From Rugalucina vietnamica (taxonomy: Eukaryota; Mollusca; Bivalvia; Lucinida; Lucinidae): 64,000 nucleotides of DNA. The stretch is taken from NCBI GenBank assembly GCA_964017185.1, contig OZ024873.1:44812760-44876759 (forward strand). The letters are read 5' to 3'. The notes under the pieces were generated by a model, which saw only the letters and a list, made by a program, of their open reading frames with translations, searched no databases and was not told the origin of the DNA. Of this stretch, positions 37,901-47,119 are shown piece after piece; within the stretch, counting starts at the first letter, position 1, and the number at the start of each line of letters is the position of its first letter. Both the position numbers and the translations under genes were made by a program.

Positions 37901-40132
37901 AGATGCCATCTATGATATCTACCCAGAGCAGACTCTGAGTGGCGTCATCCCAGTGTGGTCCCTCTCCGATAGTAGGGGTGGCGCACTCCACAATAGTTTC
38001 CAGTGGCATACCAACGGTTCCTATTCAAACGAAAATATTGTAACGGGATAGTCTCCCTTGTAGAATACGTTGGTGCAACGTATTAGCGGCATATTAGCGG
38101 GTAGTAATATGCAAATTAGAAACTCGAAACTTTGTGATTAGAGTAAGTGTTAGGTATATAGCGCAGTAAACCACCCTTGGTGGATGAGCATGCTTTTCCA
38201 CCGACGGGGTTTGCTGTGGCTTGGTCTCGGCTTTCGTTACATTTGGTGGCAGCGGTGGGATGATGACAACTGCCAGAACGGAGTTGCCTTACCCATGTGG
38301 TCCCCAGGCCAAGACTCGGGGCGAGTCTTCTCGGAGGGGGAAGTAATGTAACGGGATAGTCTCCCTTGTAGAATACGTTGGTGCAACGTATTAGCGGCAT
38401 ATTAGCGGGTAGTAATATGCAAATTAGAAACTCGAAACTTTGTGATTAGAGTAAGTGTTAGGTATATAGCGCAGTAAACCACCCTTGGTGGATGAGCATG
38501 CTTTTCCACCGACGGGGTTTGCTGTGGCTGCTCGGCTGTTCGTTACAATATACTACTCAAACTCTGATAAGCATCAAAACTTTATTTTTGATTACAGGAC
38601 AAACTGGCAATCTAACACCCAAAATTTTGCTATAGATATATAGCAGAACCATCGCCATGCAAACATTACATCTTTTTTCGCGTTTTCTGCGAGCGCTTCT
38701 CGCAGACTTGCAGAAACGATGGAAACCCCCTAAAATTAATGTTACCACTCCTGCCTACCCTATCCAATTGCAATTCTGTTATTCACCCATTCTTTCTGGT
38801 TCATTTAACTGCAAAACTGTTTTGATGATACGTTTGTGTTTAAAACGCACTTTGGAAAAAATTGAAATCTGTGATTTTTGGTAAAAACGCGATTTAAAAC
38901 CGTTTTTGAATAAGCACTCTGGTGGTTTGCTCAAAACAGCGTTTTAGAAGGCTCACAGGGGAGCTTATATAGTATACCCATGCTCCGACGTCCGTCGTTG
39001 TCGTCGTTGTAGTTGTAGTCGGTGTTGTCCACAATGTTCAAACGTCATCTCCTCTGAAACCGCTGGGCCAATCAAAGCCAAACTTCATATGGAGCATCCT
39101 TAGGAAAGGGGAATTAAAGTTTGTACAAATGGTCTGGGTCACATGACCAAGGTGGCTATAAATAGCAAAAACCTTTAAAAGTCTTCTTCGCCAGAACCAG
39201 AATGCCTATGATTTAAAAACTTGGCATGAAGCATGATCAGGCAATGGAGCTCTACAAAGTTTGTATAAATCATGACCCTTGGACGACCTTGACCTATTTT
39301 ATGGCAAGGTCAACATATAGGTCGCCCATGCATTTGAATGAGGAAAATTGTTAGAAAGTGATTTGGTGGGCAAAACTTGCAGGAAATGGGCAAATGGACA
39401 GAATTTTGTTTCTAGGGGGTTGTCAGTCCCTGCCCCGGGGCTATATACATGTATATGACCATAGTTTTTCTGAAACTGCTTGGCTAATCAAAGCCAAACT
39501 TTATATTGAGCATTATTAGGAAGGGGGAATGAAATTTTGTATAAATGGTCAAGGTCACATGACCAAGATGACCACCATAACTATAAATAGCAAACACCTT
39601 AAAAAATCTTTTTCTCCAGAACCAGACGTCAGATAACCATGCATGAACCATCAATCAATGATTTATATAAATCATGACCCTGGGATGACCTTGACCTATT
39701 TTAAGACAAGGACAACATAGGTCGCCTATTTATTTGGATGGGGAAATTGTTGACATGGGATTTGAAGGGCGAAACTTGCAGGAGATTTAAGGTTCTGAAA
39801 AGAATTTGGACCCCAGGGGTGGGTCTGCGCCTTTGTTTTCGCATATGCAGATTGCTGGTTTTCTCATGCAGCGGCTCATTTGTCAATACTCAGACCCATA
39901 GAGCTTCTTAGTTTTACCATTAAACCGCAAAATAATCATTCACGGGTAACATCTTACTTGTAGTAAAGTTCTGACGAGATAGCGTGTGCGTTGTGGGTTC
40001 CCTCTTGCAAAACTGTCTTCCCTTTCCAGCACTTGGGACACGCGCTGCAGTTCTGGTAGTGCCGAGAAAACGTCTTGTAAAGTCACTCCACACCACTAAC
40101 CTTTTGCAGGAGTTCAACGACGAATATCGCAT
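17240..40132 (-). CDS. RGN: Regucalcin (SMP-30/gluconolactonase family), six exons
   Basis: Joining exons 40132-39958, 38020-37853, 37608-37429, 37031-36816, 35019-34873 and 17445-17240 gives one open frame of 363 residues. Every intron is phase 1. From the Met in exon 2 the protein is 301 residues, close to the 299 of vertebrate regucalcin. The calcium-binding six-bladed propeller acts as a gluconolactonase and modulates Ca-dependent enzymes. Metal ligands are all present (short-form numbering): Glu16 in GEGPHW, Asn100 in RMNDAKCD, Asn151 in SISNGLAW and Asp206 in YPDGMAID. Other family marks are GRLWCGTMA, KLWVACY and TTSCCWGGK, and the C-terminus [12 protein letters not shown]. Exon 1 adds 62 in-frame residues (see its entry). 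Introns are loaded with repeats, and the last is 17.4 kb. Confidence 0.95.
17758..17935 (+). repeat. 190-bp dispersed repeat, copy 1 of 3
   Basis: The blocks 'aatgactaagttcaaattg', 'aatctgagga', 'ccacatgcatatcttca' and 'cacacaaggtacc' recur in the same order at 18863-19025 and 19053-19216. The three copies are on one strand, and the last two are nearly in tandem. Confidence 0.8.
18071..18140 (+). mobile_element. tRNA-like SINE head
   Basis: An A-box-like GTGGTTGTTAGG is followed by the perfect B-box GGGTTCGAATCCC (18115-18127). The cloverleaf is not complete, so this is a tRNA-derived repeat rather than a tRNA gene. Confidence 0.55.
18620..18695 (-). mobile_element. tRNA-like SINE head (minus strand)
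   Basis: On the minus strand GTAGCGCAGTGG (A box) is followed 35 bp later by GGGTTCGAATCCC (B box). The T stem has only three clear pairs, which argues against an intact tRNA gene. Confidence 0.55.
18863..19216 (+). repeat. 190-bp dispersed repeat, copies 2 and 3 in near-tandem
   Basis: Two consecutive copies of the unit at 17758-17935, with 'cacacaaggtaccc' ending one at about 19025 and 'cacacaacgtacc' ending the other at about 19216. Confidence 0.8.
20588..20925 (-). repeat. SINE/LINE-tail repeat, copy 3
   Basis: It is very similar to 12214-12540 over its whole length, from the GTTT-rich start and 'tgatgctttacgtcccagtc' through 'cagcccatctatttcttta'. Confidence 0.8.
21054..21108. repeat. 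(TG)n microsatellite
   Basis: About 27 uninterrupted TG units. Confidence 0.97.
22313..22590 (+). repeat. Dispersed 350-bp repeat family, copy 2
   Basis: The block order is the same as at 13625-13935, starting 'gcgcaatcagaaaaagactc' and running to 'gaaccaccaattaagtatcg'. Confidence 0.8.
25915..25988. repeat. A-rich tract interrupted by ACT
   Basis: Long A runs separated by two 'act' triplets, in the core of the foldback element. Confidence 0.9.
26185..26290 (-). repeat. SINE/LINE-tail fragment
   Basis: 'gacgttccagtcaacag' and 'ttttgtgggactgc' match the start of the copies at 12214 and 20588; the rest is missing. Confidence 0.6.
26386..26513. repeat. Degenerate palindromic MITE
   Basis: AAGAAATAGATCAGCTCTAG to ACTCAACAATTCACGCACTA resembles the more perfect palindrome at 30725-30883 in inverted orientation. 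The adjacent 26580-26760 also mirrors 30430-30540. Confidence 0.6.
28264..30420. other. Intron DNA, little recognisable content
   Basis: Apart from the minisatellite at 29328-29432, nothing with splice-bounded coding character or a clear repeat relation was seen on either strand. Confidence 0.5.
29328..29432. repeat. 12/24-bp minisatellite
   Basis: GTCTACGCCTGG and GTCTACGCCAGA alternate for about four 24-bp units. The Arg/Pro-rich minus-strand frame here comes from this repeat. Confidence 0.95.
30725..30883. mobile_element. 160-bp palindromic MITE
   Basis: GAATTGTTGAGTAATAATTC pairs with GAATTATTACTCAACAATTC, and the core AAATCACTCGCGCTCC...GAGCGCTCGTGATTT-type sequence closes the hairpin. 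Confidence 0.75.
31117..31672. mobile_element. MULE-like MITE with 9-bp target duplication
   Basis: The termini TAGTCTGGCGGGTCAGCCGT and ACGGCTGACCAGTCAGACTA pair, and the pairing extends about 65 bp. The 9-bp direct repeat AACCATATA flanks the element at 31108-31116 and 31673-31681. A 9-bp duplication is characteristic of Mutator-like elements. The centre is a T-rich tract, without coding capacity. Confidence 0.8.
31838..33331. repeat. 747-bp tandem duplication built of about 185-bp diverged units
   Basis: TGCTAATGCACTATTACCAT starts at 31841 and 32588, 747 bp apart, and the two copies differ by only scattered substitutions. Inside each, blocks of the form 'GGTATACCCCCTTTG...TATTCATRAA' recur every ~185 bp in diverged form. 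More diverged units continue to about 34050. This looks like a small higher-order repeat. Confidence 0.85.
34873..35019 (-). CDS. RGN: RGN exon 5
   Basis: Acceptor ATCCTTTAG, donor GTATGA. It encodes [20 protein letters not shown] followed by [13 protein letters not shown]. The Asp of PDG is the third canonical metal ligand. Confidence 0.96.
35150..36590 (+). repeat. Dispersed GGTCACATGACC repeat family (RGN intron 4)
   Basis: The ordered motifs 'ccaatcaaagccaaactt', 'ggagcatcctta', 'ggtcacatgaccaagatggc', 'cttcttctccagaacc', 'aaatcatgacc' and 'atgaccttgacctattttac' recur here. They return at 38955-39880, 50038-52340, 55420-56260 and 56860-57470. The family is non-coding. Confidence 0.85.
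35544..35894. mobile_element. mariner-type MITE, 351 bp
   Basis: Left end CGTAGGTTGTTCGGAAAGTT, right end complementary (CGAACTTTCCGAACACCCCT), flanked by TA. The 'GTTCGGAAAGTTCG' motif is typical of mariner TIRs. It interrupts a copy of the GGTCACATGACC repeat, whose other copies read uninterrupted across the site. Confidence 0.8.
36816..37031 (-). CDS. RGN: RGN exon 4
   Basis: Acceptor TTATTTAG, donor GTAAGT. It starts with the family motif GTMAIE, contains [12 protein letters not shown] and SISNGLAW (ligand Asn151), then [17 protein letters not shown]. Confidence 0.96.
37339..37415. repeat. T-rich tract next to RGN exon 3 donor
   Basis: Long T runs broken by single A residues end about 14 bp below the donor of exon 3 on the plus-strand coordinates. 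It could affect assembly. Confidence 0.9.
37429..37608 (-). CDS. RGN: RGN exon 3
   Basis: Acceptor TATTTGCAG, donor GTAAGA. It encodes [17 protein letters not shown] and [10 protein letters not shown], ending [16 protein letters not shown] with ligand Asn100. Confidence 0.95.
37853..38020 (-). CDS. RGN: RGN exon 2 (canonical start Met)
   Basis: Acceptor TTTGAATAG, donor GTAGGT. It contains ATG for the 301-residue form, starting [20 protein letters not shown], with the metal ligand Glu16, then [15 protein letters not shown]. Confidence 0.93.
38039..38547. mobile_element. TRIM: complete miniature LTR retroelement, 509 bp
   Basis: Two near-identical LTRs of 203 and 201 bp (38039-38241, 38347-38547) start TGTAACGGGATAG and end TTACA (TG..CA). 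The internal part is only 105 bp. It begins two bases after the LTR with the primer-binding site TGGTGGCAGCGGTGGGAT (38244-38261), complementary to the 3' end of an AAG-type tRNA-Leu, and ends in the polypurine tract GGAGGGGGAAG. The 4-bp direct repeat ATAT flanks it (38035-38038, 38548-38551). It lacks gag and pol, so it would depend on an autonomous partner. It sits just 18 bp upstream of RGN exon 2. Confidence 0.92.
38955..39880 (+). repeat. Dispersed GGTCACATGACC repeat family (RGN intron 1)
   Basis: Two successive cycles of the motif order described at 35150-36590 are present. The right end joins half of the TGAGCCGC-type MITE (39830-39880, 'gcagattgctggttttc'). Confidence 0.85.
39958..40132 (-). 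CDS. RGN: RGN exon 1: N-terminal extension, presequence-like
   Basis: ATG at 40132-40130, then 58 codons plus one base to the donor GTAAGA at 39957. Joined to exon 2 it reads [19 protein letters not shown] in frame. The peptide begins [15 protein letters not shown] and contains [20 protein letters not shown]. It is rich in Arg, Ser and Thr with only two acidic residues, as mitochondrial presequences are. TTTTTACAG just upstream (40137 on the minus strand) could be a splice acceptor, so this may be an internal exon with its start still inside it. Usage as a coding exon is inferred. Confidence 0.55.
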
Positions 40133-40440
40133 TATACTGTAAAAATCGGGGCAAATGCCAAAGGTCCATTACTTGGGAACTTATCGCTTGTTTATCCATC
40201 GTTATATTTATTTTCATCATTATCAAAGTAGGAGATTATCAAATGGCAAAAGAGAGCTTTATGTTACAACTTAAAATTATCATGCCGAATATATTCAATC
40301 AGACAAAATAAATAAATGTTTCAATGATCGTAAACATGTATTTGCGTGCTACTGGTTCTAGACGCAAACTGCATGTAAAGCAAAGGTTAAAATATTCATA
40401 AGTAGTGACCGGAAAATATTTACCAATAAAATAAAATTTG

Positions 40441-40622
40441 GGGAGTACGGTGGTGTAGTGGTAGAGCATCGGACTCCCTAGTTCGATTCCCAGTTGCTGC
40501 ACCGTATTGTGTCCCCAGGGTATTGGTTAAACCCCAGGAAGCGGTGGCTCCTTCCCGACATTACTGAAAAATTGTTGACTGGGACGATAAGTCTCAAATC
40601 TACAAACAAACAAATAAAATAA
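40441..40622 (+). mobile_element. Full-length tRNA-derived SINE
   Basis: A box TGGTGTAGTGG (40451-40461), B box GTTCGATTCC (40481-40490), a short body, then the tail 'gttgactgggacgataag' and (CAAA)n. The tail is the same as in the minus-strand repeats at 10690, 12214 and 20588. Confidence 0.85.
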
Positions 40623-40975
40623 GATTAAAAAATGTACAACCTGTGTAGTTTGTCCTCTGATACCCATTTCACCCAAAGTTCAATGACAAGATAACAAAAT
40701 AATCATGGTTGGCTATCAGTTATATCGAATCAACATTACCATTAATACGAAAATTTGCCCATGCAAAATAGAATTTTTTTTTAGTTGTAAAAATTGAAAA
40801 TTTCATCAGAAGATTTTTAATATTTTAATACGTGGATGATCCAATAAAGAATGAGACTTTTTGAATTATTCCTATGTAAATAACCGTGGCTTATTGTGAA
40901 TATCTTGTTAACATTGCTCAATATAACTTCCACACGATACACTGGTTAAAAGTCACGTGTAGACAACAACCTTAT

Positions 40976-40988
40976 GTTGCTTAGCAAC
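40976..40988. promoter_or_regulatory. RFX X-box-like palindrome GTTGCTTAGCAAC
   Basis: It matches the X-box consensus (GTTRCC/TNNGG/CAAC-type half sites). It lies 844 bp upstream of the RGN exon 1 ATG. Confidence 0.4.
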
Positions 40989-41385
40989 GGGAGAATGCGA
41001 GTCAAAGGCCCTTGGCCACGTAGCAGTTATGCATATAAAAAGGGTTGCCAAGGTAACTGGTGATAAAAATTCCTATCATGGTACAATGTTATTTATAGCA
41101 TTCATTACTAGTTTTATGCTCTGCAAATATCACTAACATACAGCTGATAATTGAAGTAGGCTGAACGTTTTTGCGAGAAAAGTTGGGGTTTCGTTTGGTT
41201 TAAACTTTATTTTGATTGTTGAACATCCAAGATACAATTACATACAATACAAATTATCCAGGATCTGACAGTAAGCCGAGGGCTTGTCCTTGTCCTAAGG
41301 TCATTTCCTGTCAATAGGTGCTGTGATATACAAAAGTATTATGAATGGTAGGAGAGGCACATGCTCAATCAAAATATCAAAAAAT

Positions 41386-41779
41386 TTATAGGTCAAAAAA
41401 TATATACAAAACATGTAGTAAATATAGAACTTTCATGTCACACAGTAAGATGTATACAAAGACGAGCAGAGATAGGACATAGATGTGTGCTTCAGACGAA
41501 GACAGTTTACCATATATTAGCTCATGTGTGTTGTGACTATCTAGATAAGTATGCAAATATCTTGTCAGCATGTCTAGGACAGTTAAAAAAGAAATGGTGT
41601 GGGCTTTCGAAAGCACCACGTTGACATGTCGGTGAAGGCACAATCTTTTTGTTGTATAAATGCGCGTTTAATGAACTACACTCCATACGTAGTCGGGCTT
41701 GTAGGATCTGACATATTCTTGAACCAACGTTGAAGTATTTGGGAGGTATTGGTTTATAATTGGGTTTCGTTTGCGACAA
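41386..41779 (-). pseudogene. LINE ORF2 C-terminal remnant (non-LTR retrotransposon)
   Basis: On the minus strand the frame from 41779 reads ILQARLRMECSSLNAHLYNK, then SPTCQRGAFESPHHFFFNCP. This is the C-terminal zinc-finger-like tail of many LINE ORF2 proteins (usually CxCGxxExxxHFxxxCP; here the second Cys is Arg). A frameshift near 41570 moves the rest (DSHNTHELIYGKLSSSE) to another frame. It is 5'-truncated. The likely 3' end is near 41170, where 'aataaagtttaaacc' appears on the minus strand. Confidence 0.8.
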
Positions 41780-41928
41780 AATTCAATAATTTTGGGGGTA
41801 GGGGTGAGAAATATCTTATATCCTGAGTATAAATGACACAATACAGTGTGTTTGATCTTGAAATGATCAATTATGGAGTAAATATTGCAAATGGATTACA
41901 AACGTGACACCTGACCTTTTCGTTTAAT

Positions 41929-41941
41929 GTTGCCTAGCAAC
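41929..41941. promoter_or_regulatory. RFX X-box-like palindrome GTTGCCTAGCAAC
   Basis: A 13-bp palindromic X-box match, 647 bp upstream of the candidate ATG at 42588. Confidence 0.4.
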
Positions 41942-41987
41942 TATAGAATTTGGAAACTGCTGTTAGCCAGAATTCATATAGTAAAAT

Positions 41988-42002
41988 GGTTGCTAGGCAA
42001 CC
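41988..42002. promoter_or_regulatory. RFX X-box palindrome GGTTGCTAGGCAACC
   Basis: A near-perfect inverted pair of GGTTGC half sites, only 47 bp from the previous X-box. Confidence 0.45.
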
Positions 42003-42544
42003 AGCTCTCGATCACTAGCGCAAGACTCGAATTGACCGAAGCAAAATATTTCACAGATGACTGTTAACACACTGGGCAATACTCGATTATGATTAGATAC
42101 CTGAAATAGCTAGATATCTACGTGGGGTGATCGGAAAGTACGTATAAAAATGTTGTCATTTCTTTCGCTTTTGTTATTTCGAGATGAAATTTCATCAAAT
42201 AATGCAGCAATATAATAATATGCAGCTATTCCATAGAAATAACGCATGCATAATACGCACACGTGCGTTGCAGCTGTCGTTATGGAAACACCGCCTAACG
42301 TTATGCGGCGCAACGTAACGTCGAAGTTTTATTCTTATTTCAAAATACTTAGTTCAAAGTATTGTAACACCCGTTTTGATTGCGTATGCCCACATTTTAT
42401 TTAATACTTATTCTTGCATAGATATTTATGCGCATAGCTGTTTGAAGCCGTTTTCGATTGGTCGAAAGCCGTGTTCAAACAGCAAAAGCCATGTTCAAAT
42501 CATGAAATTCACGTGCCGTTTGAACATGGGTTTTGACCGACGTC

Positions 42545-42568
42545 ATTGGTCAATGCGACGTGACGTCA
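42545..42568. promoter_or_regulatory. CCAAT box and palindromic CRE upstream of candidate exon
   Basis: ATTGGT (an inverted CCAAT box, 42545-42550) and a perfect TGACGTCA (42561-42568) sit 20-43 bp upstream of the ATG at 42588. This is a usual arrangement for a TATA-less animal promoter. The flanks contain TGTTCAAAC palindromes, so the whole block may be part of a repeat. Confidence 0.4.
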
Positions 42569-42587
42569 TGTGTTGGGTAGAAACAAA

Positions 42588-42620
42588 ATGGCCGACGTTG
42601 AAGAAGCTCCGCGGTTTTCG
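42588..42620 (+). CDS. Possible first coding exon of an unidentified gene
   Basis: AACAAAATGG gives a good Kozak context. The frame encodes MADVEEAPRFS and ends in phase 0 at a strong donor, GTGAGT (42621). A CRE and CCAAT box lie just upstream and X-boxes about 600 bp upstream. I could not identify any following exon in the window or recognise the peptide. A chance match within repeat DNA is possible. Confidence 0.3.
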
Positions 42621-42691
42621 GTGAGTTTTTACGTTGTTAATGTTATTTTCATGAGATTTCAAGTGGATTAGAGTGAAAATGCAAGAATAGC

Positions 42692-42831
42692 GATCAACCA
42701 TGGTTTGTTTCAGTGTTCAAACATTCGCTGGATCACTCGGAAGGTGTTTGAACACGCGGCCTGCGGCCTTGTGTTCAAACACCTTCCTCGTGATCCATCG
42801 AATGTTTGAACACTGAAAACCATGGTTGATC
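42692..42831. mobile_element. 140-bp palindromic MITE
   Basis: GATCAACCATGGTTTGTTTC to GAACACTGAAAACCATGG is a nearly perfect hairpin, with TGTTCAAAC repeated in both arms and a GCGGCC-rich loop. It lies 70 bp after the candidate exon donor. Confidence 0.8.
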
Positions 42832-44639
42832 CCTATATTAACTGCAACGTACACGGTTTACGTTTGTAAAGTTACGAGAATTTTTATCTAATGGATTTGT
42901 CTCTAGAGCAAATACCGACTCTGTATTACGGAAGCGTATATGTGCACCGTGTTGTTGCATTAGTTGGCATCATCTTGACTTTGCGTTTGTCGATTTGTTT
43001 AGTTGATCTACCACATCTCGACAAATTAATGTCTAGATGTCGAGATAAAATGACACAAATCGATGTACTTTCATTCTGATAGGATTTAAAGTTGCAATGA
43101 TCTTCTCGGATAATCGAAGTGATTATGTTAATCGTCAAGAATTATCTTGTGAAACATAATCATAGTGTTATCTTTATTTTAAATAATGCAACTTCTAGAG
43201 ATGATTATGTCGAAATAACACATTGTAACGAAACAGTTTGAAATAAATTTCGGACCGATCAGAGTTATATTGCATAACACTTCTCGACTTATCCAACTGA
43301 TTTTATTAGTCGATATTAGTTAAGTTGTATAATAACATAATGAAACCAGAAGGGCACCAATAGATACCTGTATGTCTCAGCTACGATCAGATGCAAATTT
43401 TTGTTTCACCAGTTTTTGGAAGTGTTTTGTCAAAGTTGCACCCTAGGCTTTATTTCACTTTTTCCAAATTCTATAGGTTAAACAGTTTCGGAAAATACAT
43501 ACCTGTTTATCATACTATGTCCCAGAATTCCGTTGTATCCAAAATACGATTTCAACCTGAAAAATGATGAAACGAGGAGCTACAAGGAATCAGATTTGGC
43601 CGAAACTTTATATAATTAAAGCTGGTGTGTTTATCCTGGCTACAAATAAGTTTGAACAGAATCAGACCATTAGCTAGCTAGAAAATAAGAAAACATTGTT
43701 TCTGCCATTATAACCCAATGTGACCTTTCCGTTGCCATGGTAACCAGAGTTTTGATCTATTCCACCCTATATCCTAATGAAACGTTTGTCCCGCTAAAAA
43801 GCACCATGTAAAATTTGATGGCTCTGGGTTTATTGGTTTCAGAAATTTTGCATTTTTGTTGTAAATATTTTCTCTACGGACAGGATATTTTTGACCAAAC
43901 TATTATTTCTATTATTGTACATTGTCATTGGTGCTGGTATAATATTTTTCTCATGACAATTATCAGTTCTGAAGACTCCATCCCCCATGTGATTTTAAAC
44001 TTCCAGATAGAGAAAAGAATGTCTTTCGGACAGAACACTTTTTTGTTACATCGTCTTCTTTAAATTGGTATATAAATTTCTGTCCAGTGATAATAGTAAT
44101 CCAAGCGACTGGTTATTTTAGGTACATGTAAGTCCAAATATTGTTTATAACCCATTGAAAGTAGTATGGATGTAACAGTCTGACTTATCTGGCAGGCCAC
44201 TCCGTCATCACTTTAGAATACCCCAGTTTGACACATGTCAGCAGCTTTAGTAATAATGGCATAACTAAAAACAAATAATCGTAGCCCATTCAAATAAACG
44301 ACAGAATAAAGGGGATATGATTGTTTACTAGCTACAGACTAGACACATAAAGTGTCAGTTTCAATCCCCTTGAACATAAAAAGAAGCAATTTTCAAGTGA
44401 GCCAGTATAACACCTGTTTTGGGGATATTTTTGGTTATTTAAACTTAAACTGTTAAAAATGGCTTGTCCAATCAACATGAAATATTTAGGCTAGGGAGAG
44501 ATACTTGATTCTGACATCCTGCAATTCAATTTAAGTATGTTAGTGTTGAAGTATTTGTTACACAACTGCATTGCACTTGATAAAATAAACAAATTTTATC
44601 TGATCTTGGCTGACCCGTGTAGCATACAAAAACTGACAG

Positions 44640-45420
44640 TATGGTACCGGTTGAAACATCTCACATATAACAACTGACCGGCAGGTACAGGTACCTGTAG
44701 CCTACCACAGTTGACAGTAGGGTACCTGTTCTTTCCTGTAGCCTACCGCAACTGAAAGAAGGATACCGGTCAGTACCTTTAGCCTACCACAACTGATAGT
44801 AGGGTACCAAAAGGTACCTCTAGCCTATCGAAACTGATAGAAAGGCTAGAGTTACTGGCCGGTATGCTTCAGTTGTGGTAGGCTACATGTACCTACCCCT
44901 GCTCGTTCGTCTCTCACTAATGAGAACGACCATCATTATTTCTTGAATAGGTTCGTGTGTGTTGGTGAGTTCTTTAATGGCTGACTGGGCCAATTCTGAC
45001 TCTAAACTGTCGGTTGCAAGTAGAGCATGTTAATGTCATGGTATCAGCATGTACCTACCGGTATCGCACTGTCAGCTGTGGTAGGCTGCAGTTACCTACC
45101 AATATATTTCTATCAATTGTGATAGGCTAGAGGTACCTGTTGGTACCATACTATCAGTTGTGGTAGGCTAAAGGTATTGACCGGTATTGACATGTACTTT
45201 CAGATGTGGTTGGCTACAGGAAAGTACAGGTACCCTACTGTCAACTGTAGTAGGCTACAGGTATATACCGCTACCCTGTTGTCTGTTCTGGTAGTCTACA
45301 GGTACCTGCCAGTCAGTTGTTGTTTGCGAGAGGTACCAACCGATACCTTACTTTCAGTTGTTGTATGCTGCAGGTATCTACTGGTGCCCTACTGGTATTA
45401 TGTTATTTTACAACTTAACT
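44640..45420. repeat. Mirrored subrepeats in element A1 core
   Basis: Units of about 45 bp contain CTGTAGCCTACCACA and CAGTAGGGTACC, first in one orientation (about six units) and then, after a 150-bp spacer, in the other. Confidence 0.8.
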
Positions 45421-45629
45421 TATATCGACTAATAAAATCAGTTGGATAAGTAGAGAAGTGTATTGCAATATACAGCTCCGTTTCATTAATAACATACCCC
45501 TGCAATATCGCAAAATAAATTGACCCCGCACCCTACATTGCATGGCTCATTGCTGGATGGTTATTAGTCTGGCCTGGATGAAACTTCTACAATTTGTGTA
45601 TATATTTATGTGTGTTAAACTGGTAGTTT

Positions 45630-47119
45630 TTCTAGGCGTTAATTATTACTGTTATAATTATTCAAATTATAAATAATTCTCTAGATTAATTAATAGAATA
45701 ATTATTTAAAGAATTAGTCTTATAGTGCCTAATCTTATAATCAAAATTCGATTGGTATCTTCTTGGTGGGTGTTTAGATTTGACTAGCTGTTTATTTTAA
45801 TAAAATTCGAAGAAGATAGAGAACTAAAATGTCGGAGCAGCTTTATATTGTTATTTTGTAGGATGTTATTATGGTTAGTCACTATGAATTCGTTATTTGA
45901 TGTATTGAAATACAGTTAAAATAACCTGTTGTCCCCTTTTAAATGGATCAGTCCAAAATTACGCCATAGAGAGCCCTCTGGTACTCGTTTCAATAATTTT
46001 ACAATGTGTTTCAATACTTGCTGCGGGGAACCAATCAGTTGGGTTTTTGATTCATGAAAAGCTTGACTTACGTCGCCATTTTGTTTTTTTCGAGTCGGTG
46101 ATTCCATAGCTTATTCTCGATGGAAATTTCGTGCTTTTAATTGGCGAATTTGTGTGTTTATTGGACTGACGTGCGGTGAGTAAATTTTTCTTTGCATGTT
46201 TAGTGAGTTTTTCGCAAACGAGGGTATAAAACGTTAGATTTGGGTCTCGATTTGTGTTTGACCTGGTTTCGTTAAATCACCTACGGCTCTGTAGACCAAT
46301 CAAATGCCGTCGATTTGGAGGTGTGGCTCTGTCGACCAATCAAATGCACAACTGACGTGAAGAATGTGTGTCAAGCTGCTGTGACCTGCACTATAATGTA
46401 ACAACATGATTTCCGATTTTATTCAGACTGGCTTGTAATGACATTATGATTAACTAAGTTTTCTTCGATGTCAATTCAATCTAACAAGTTTACCACATTA
46501 TACATGCAGTTTATGCTGAATCTGAATGGTTTACTGTTGATACGCTAAATTGACAATACGCCAATAGAGTGGTCGAAAGAAGTGAAATCAGTGTCTGGCT
46601 AATTTTCTTAATTGGCCCATTTATTTTTCATTCACTACTTTAGGTCACTACCTCAGCCTTGGTTAAGGGTGTGTTTTAACAGGCAGAAAATCGTTTGTAA
46701 TTTTGTTAAAAATCGCTCCGATGTGGTTCGTTTTCTACTTTCATTTTGACCGGAAACAACACATGGCCGAGTTGCTCTTTTTATGGAATAGCATACATTT
46801 TATGTCAGCTTGAAGCATAATGATGCTTGAAGTAGCTGATATTTGTAAGTTTCTACCTGCTCGATGATCAGTTTATTTAACAGAGCCAGTGAACTCGAAC
46901 AAAACGAATGACAAGTTAAAACTTTTCGAAAATGCTTACTTCTCTGCACTGTTTTGCATTGTGATTGTATGAACATTTTTATTTGGCATCCTGGGACAAT
47001 AGAACTTGGGCTAAGATGTATTGTTTGGCTTACAGATTTTTCTCGAGATGCATGCCTGTGTTTTTTCAAAGTGTTTATATATTTATTTAATAGCCTAACG
47101 CATCAGTTTAACTGAGTTA
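45630..47119. other. Left interior of element C; promoter-like stretch near 46.0-46.35 kb
   Basis: 'accaatcaaatgc' (a CCAAT box) occurs at 46294 and 46337. A splice-donor-like GCGGTGAGTAAA lies near 46175 on the plus strand. On the minus strand an open frame of 63 codons starts at 46107 and contains AAAATGGCGAC followed by GTAAGT. None of this could be tied to a known protein. Confidence 0.3.

Noticed and set aside
45916-46107. 63-residue minus-strand frame as a gene
   Set aside because: It has a plausible start context, but the protein is not recognised and it lies inside element C; kept only as a note.
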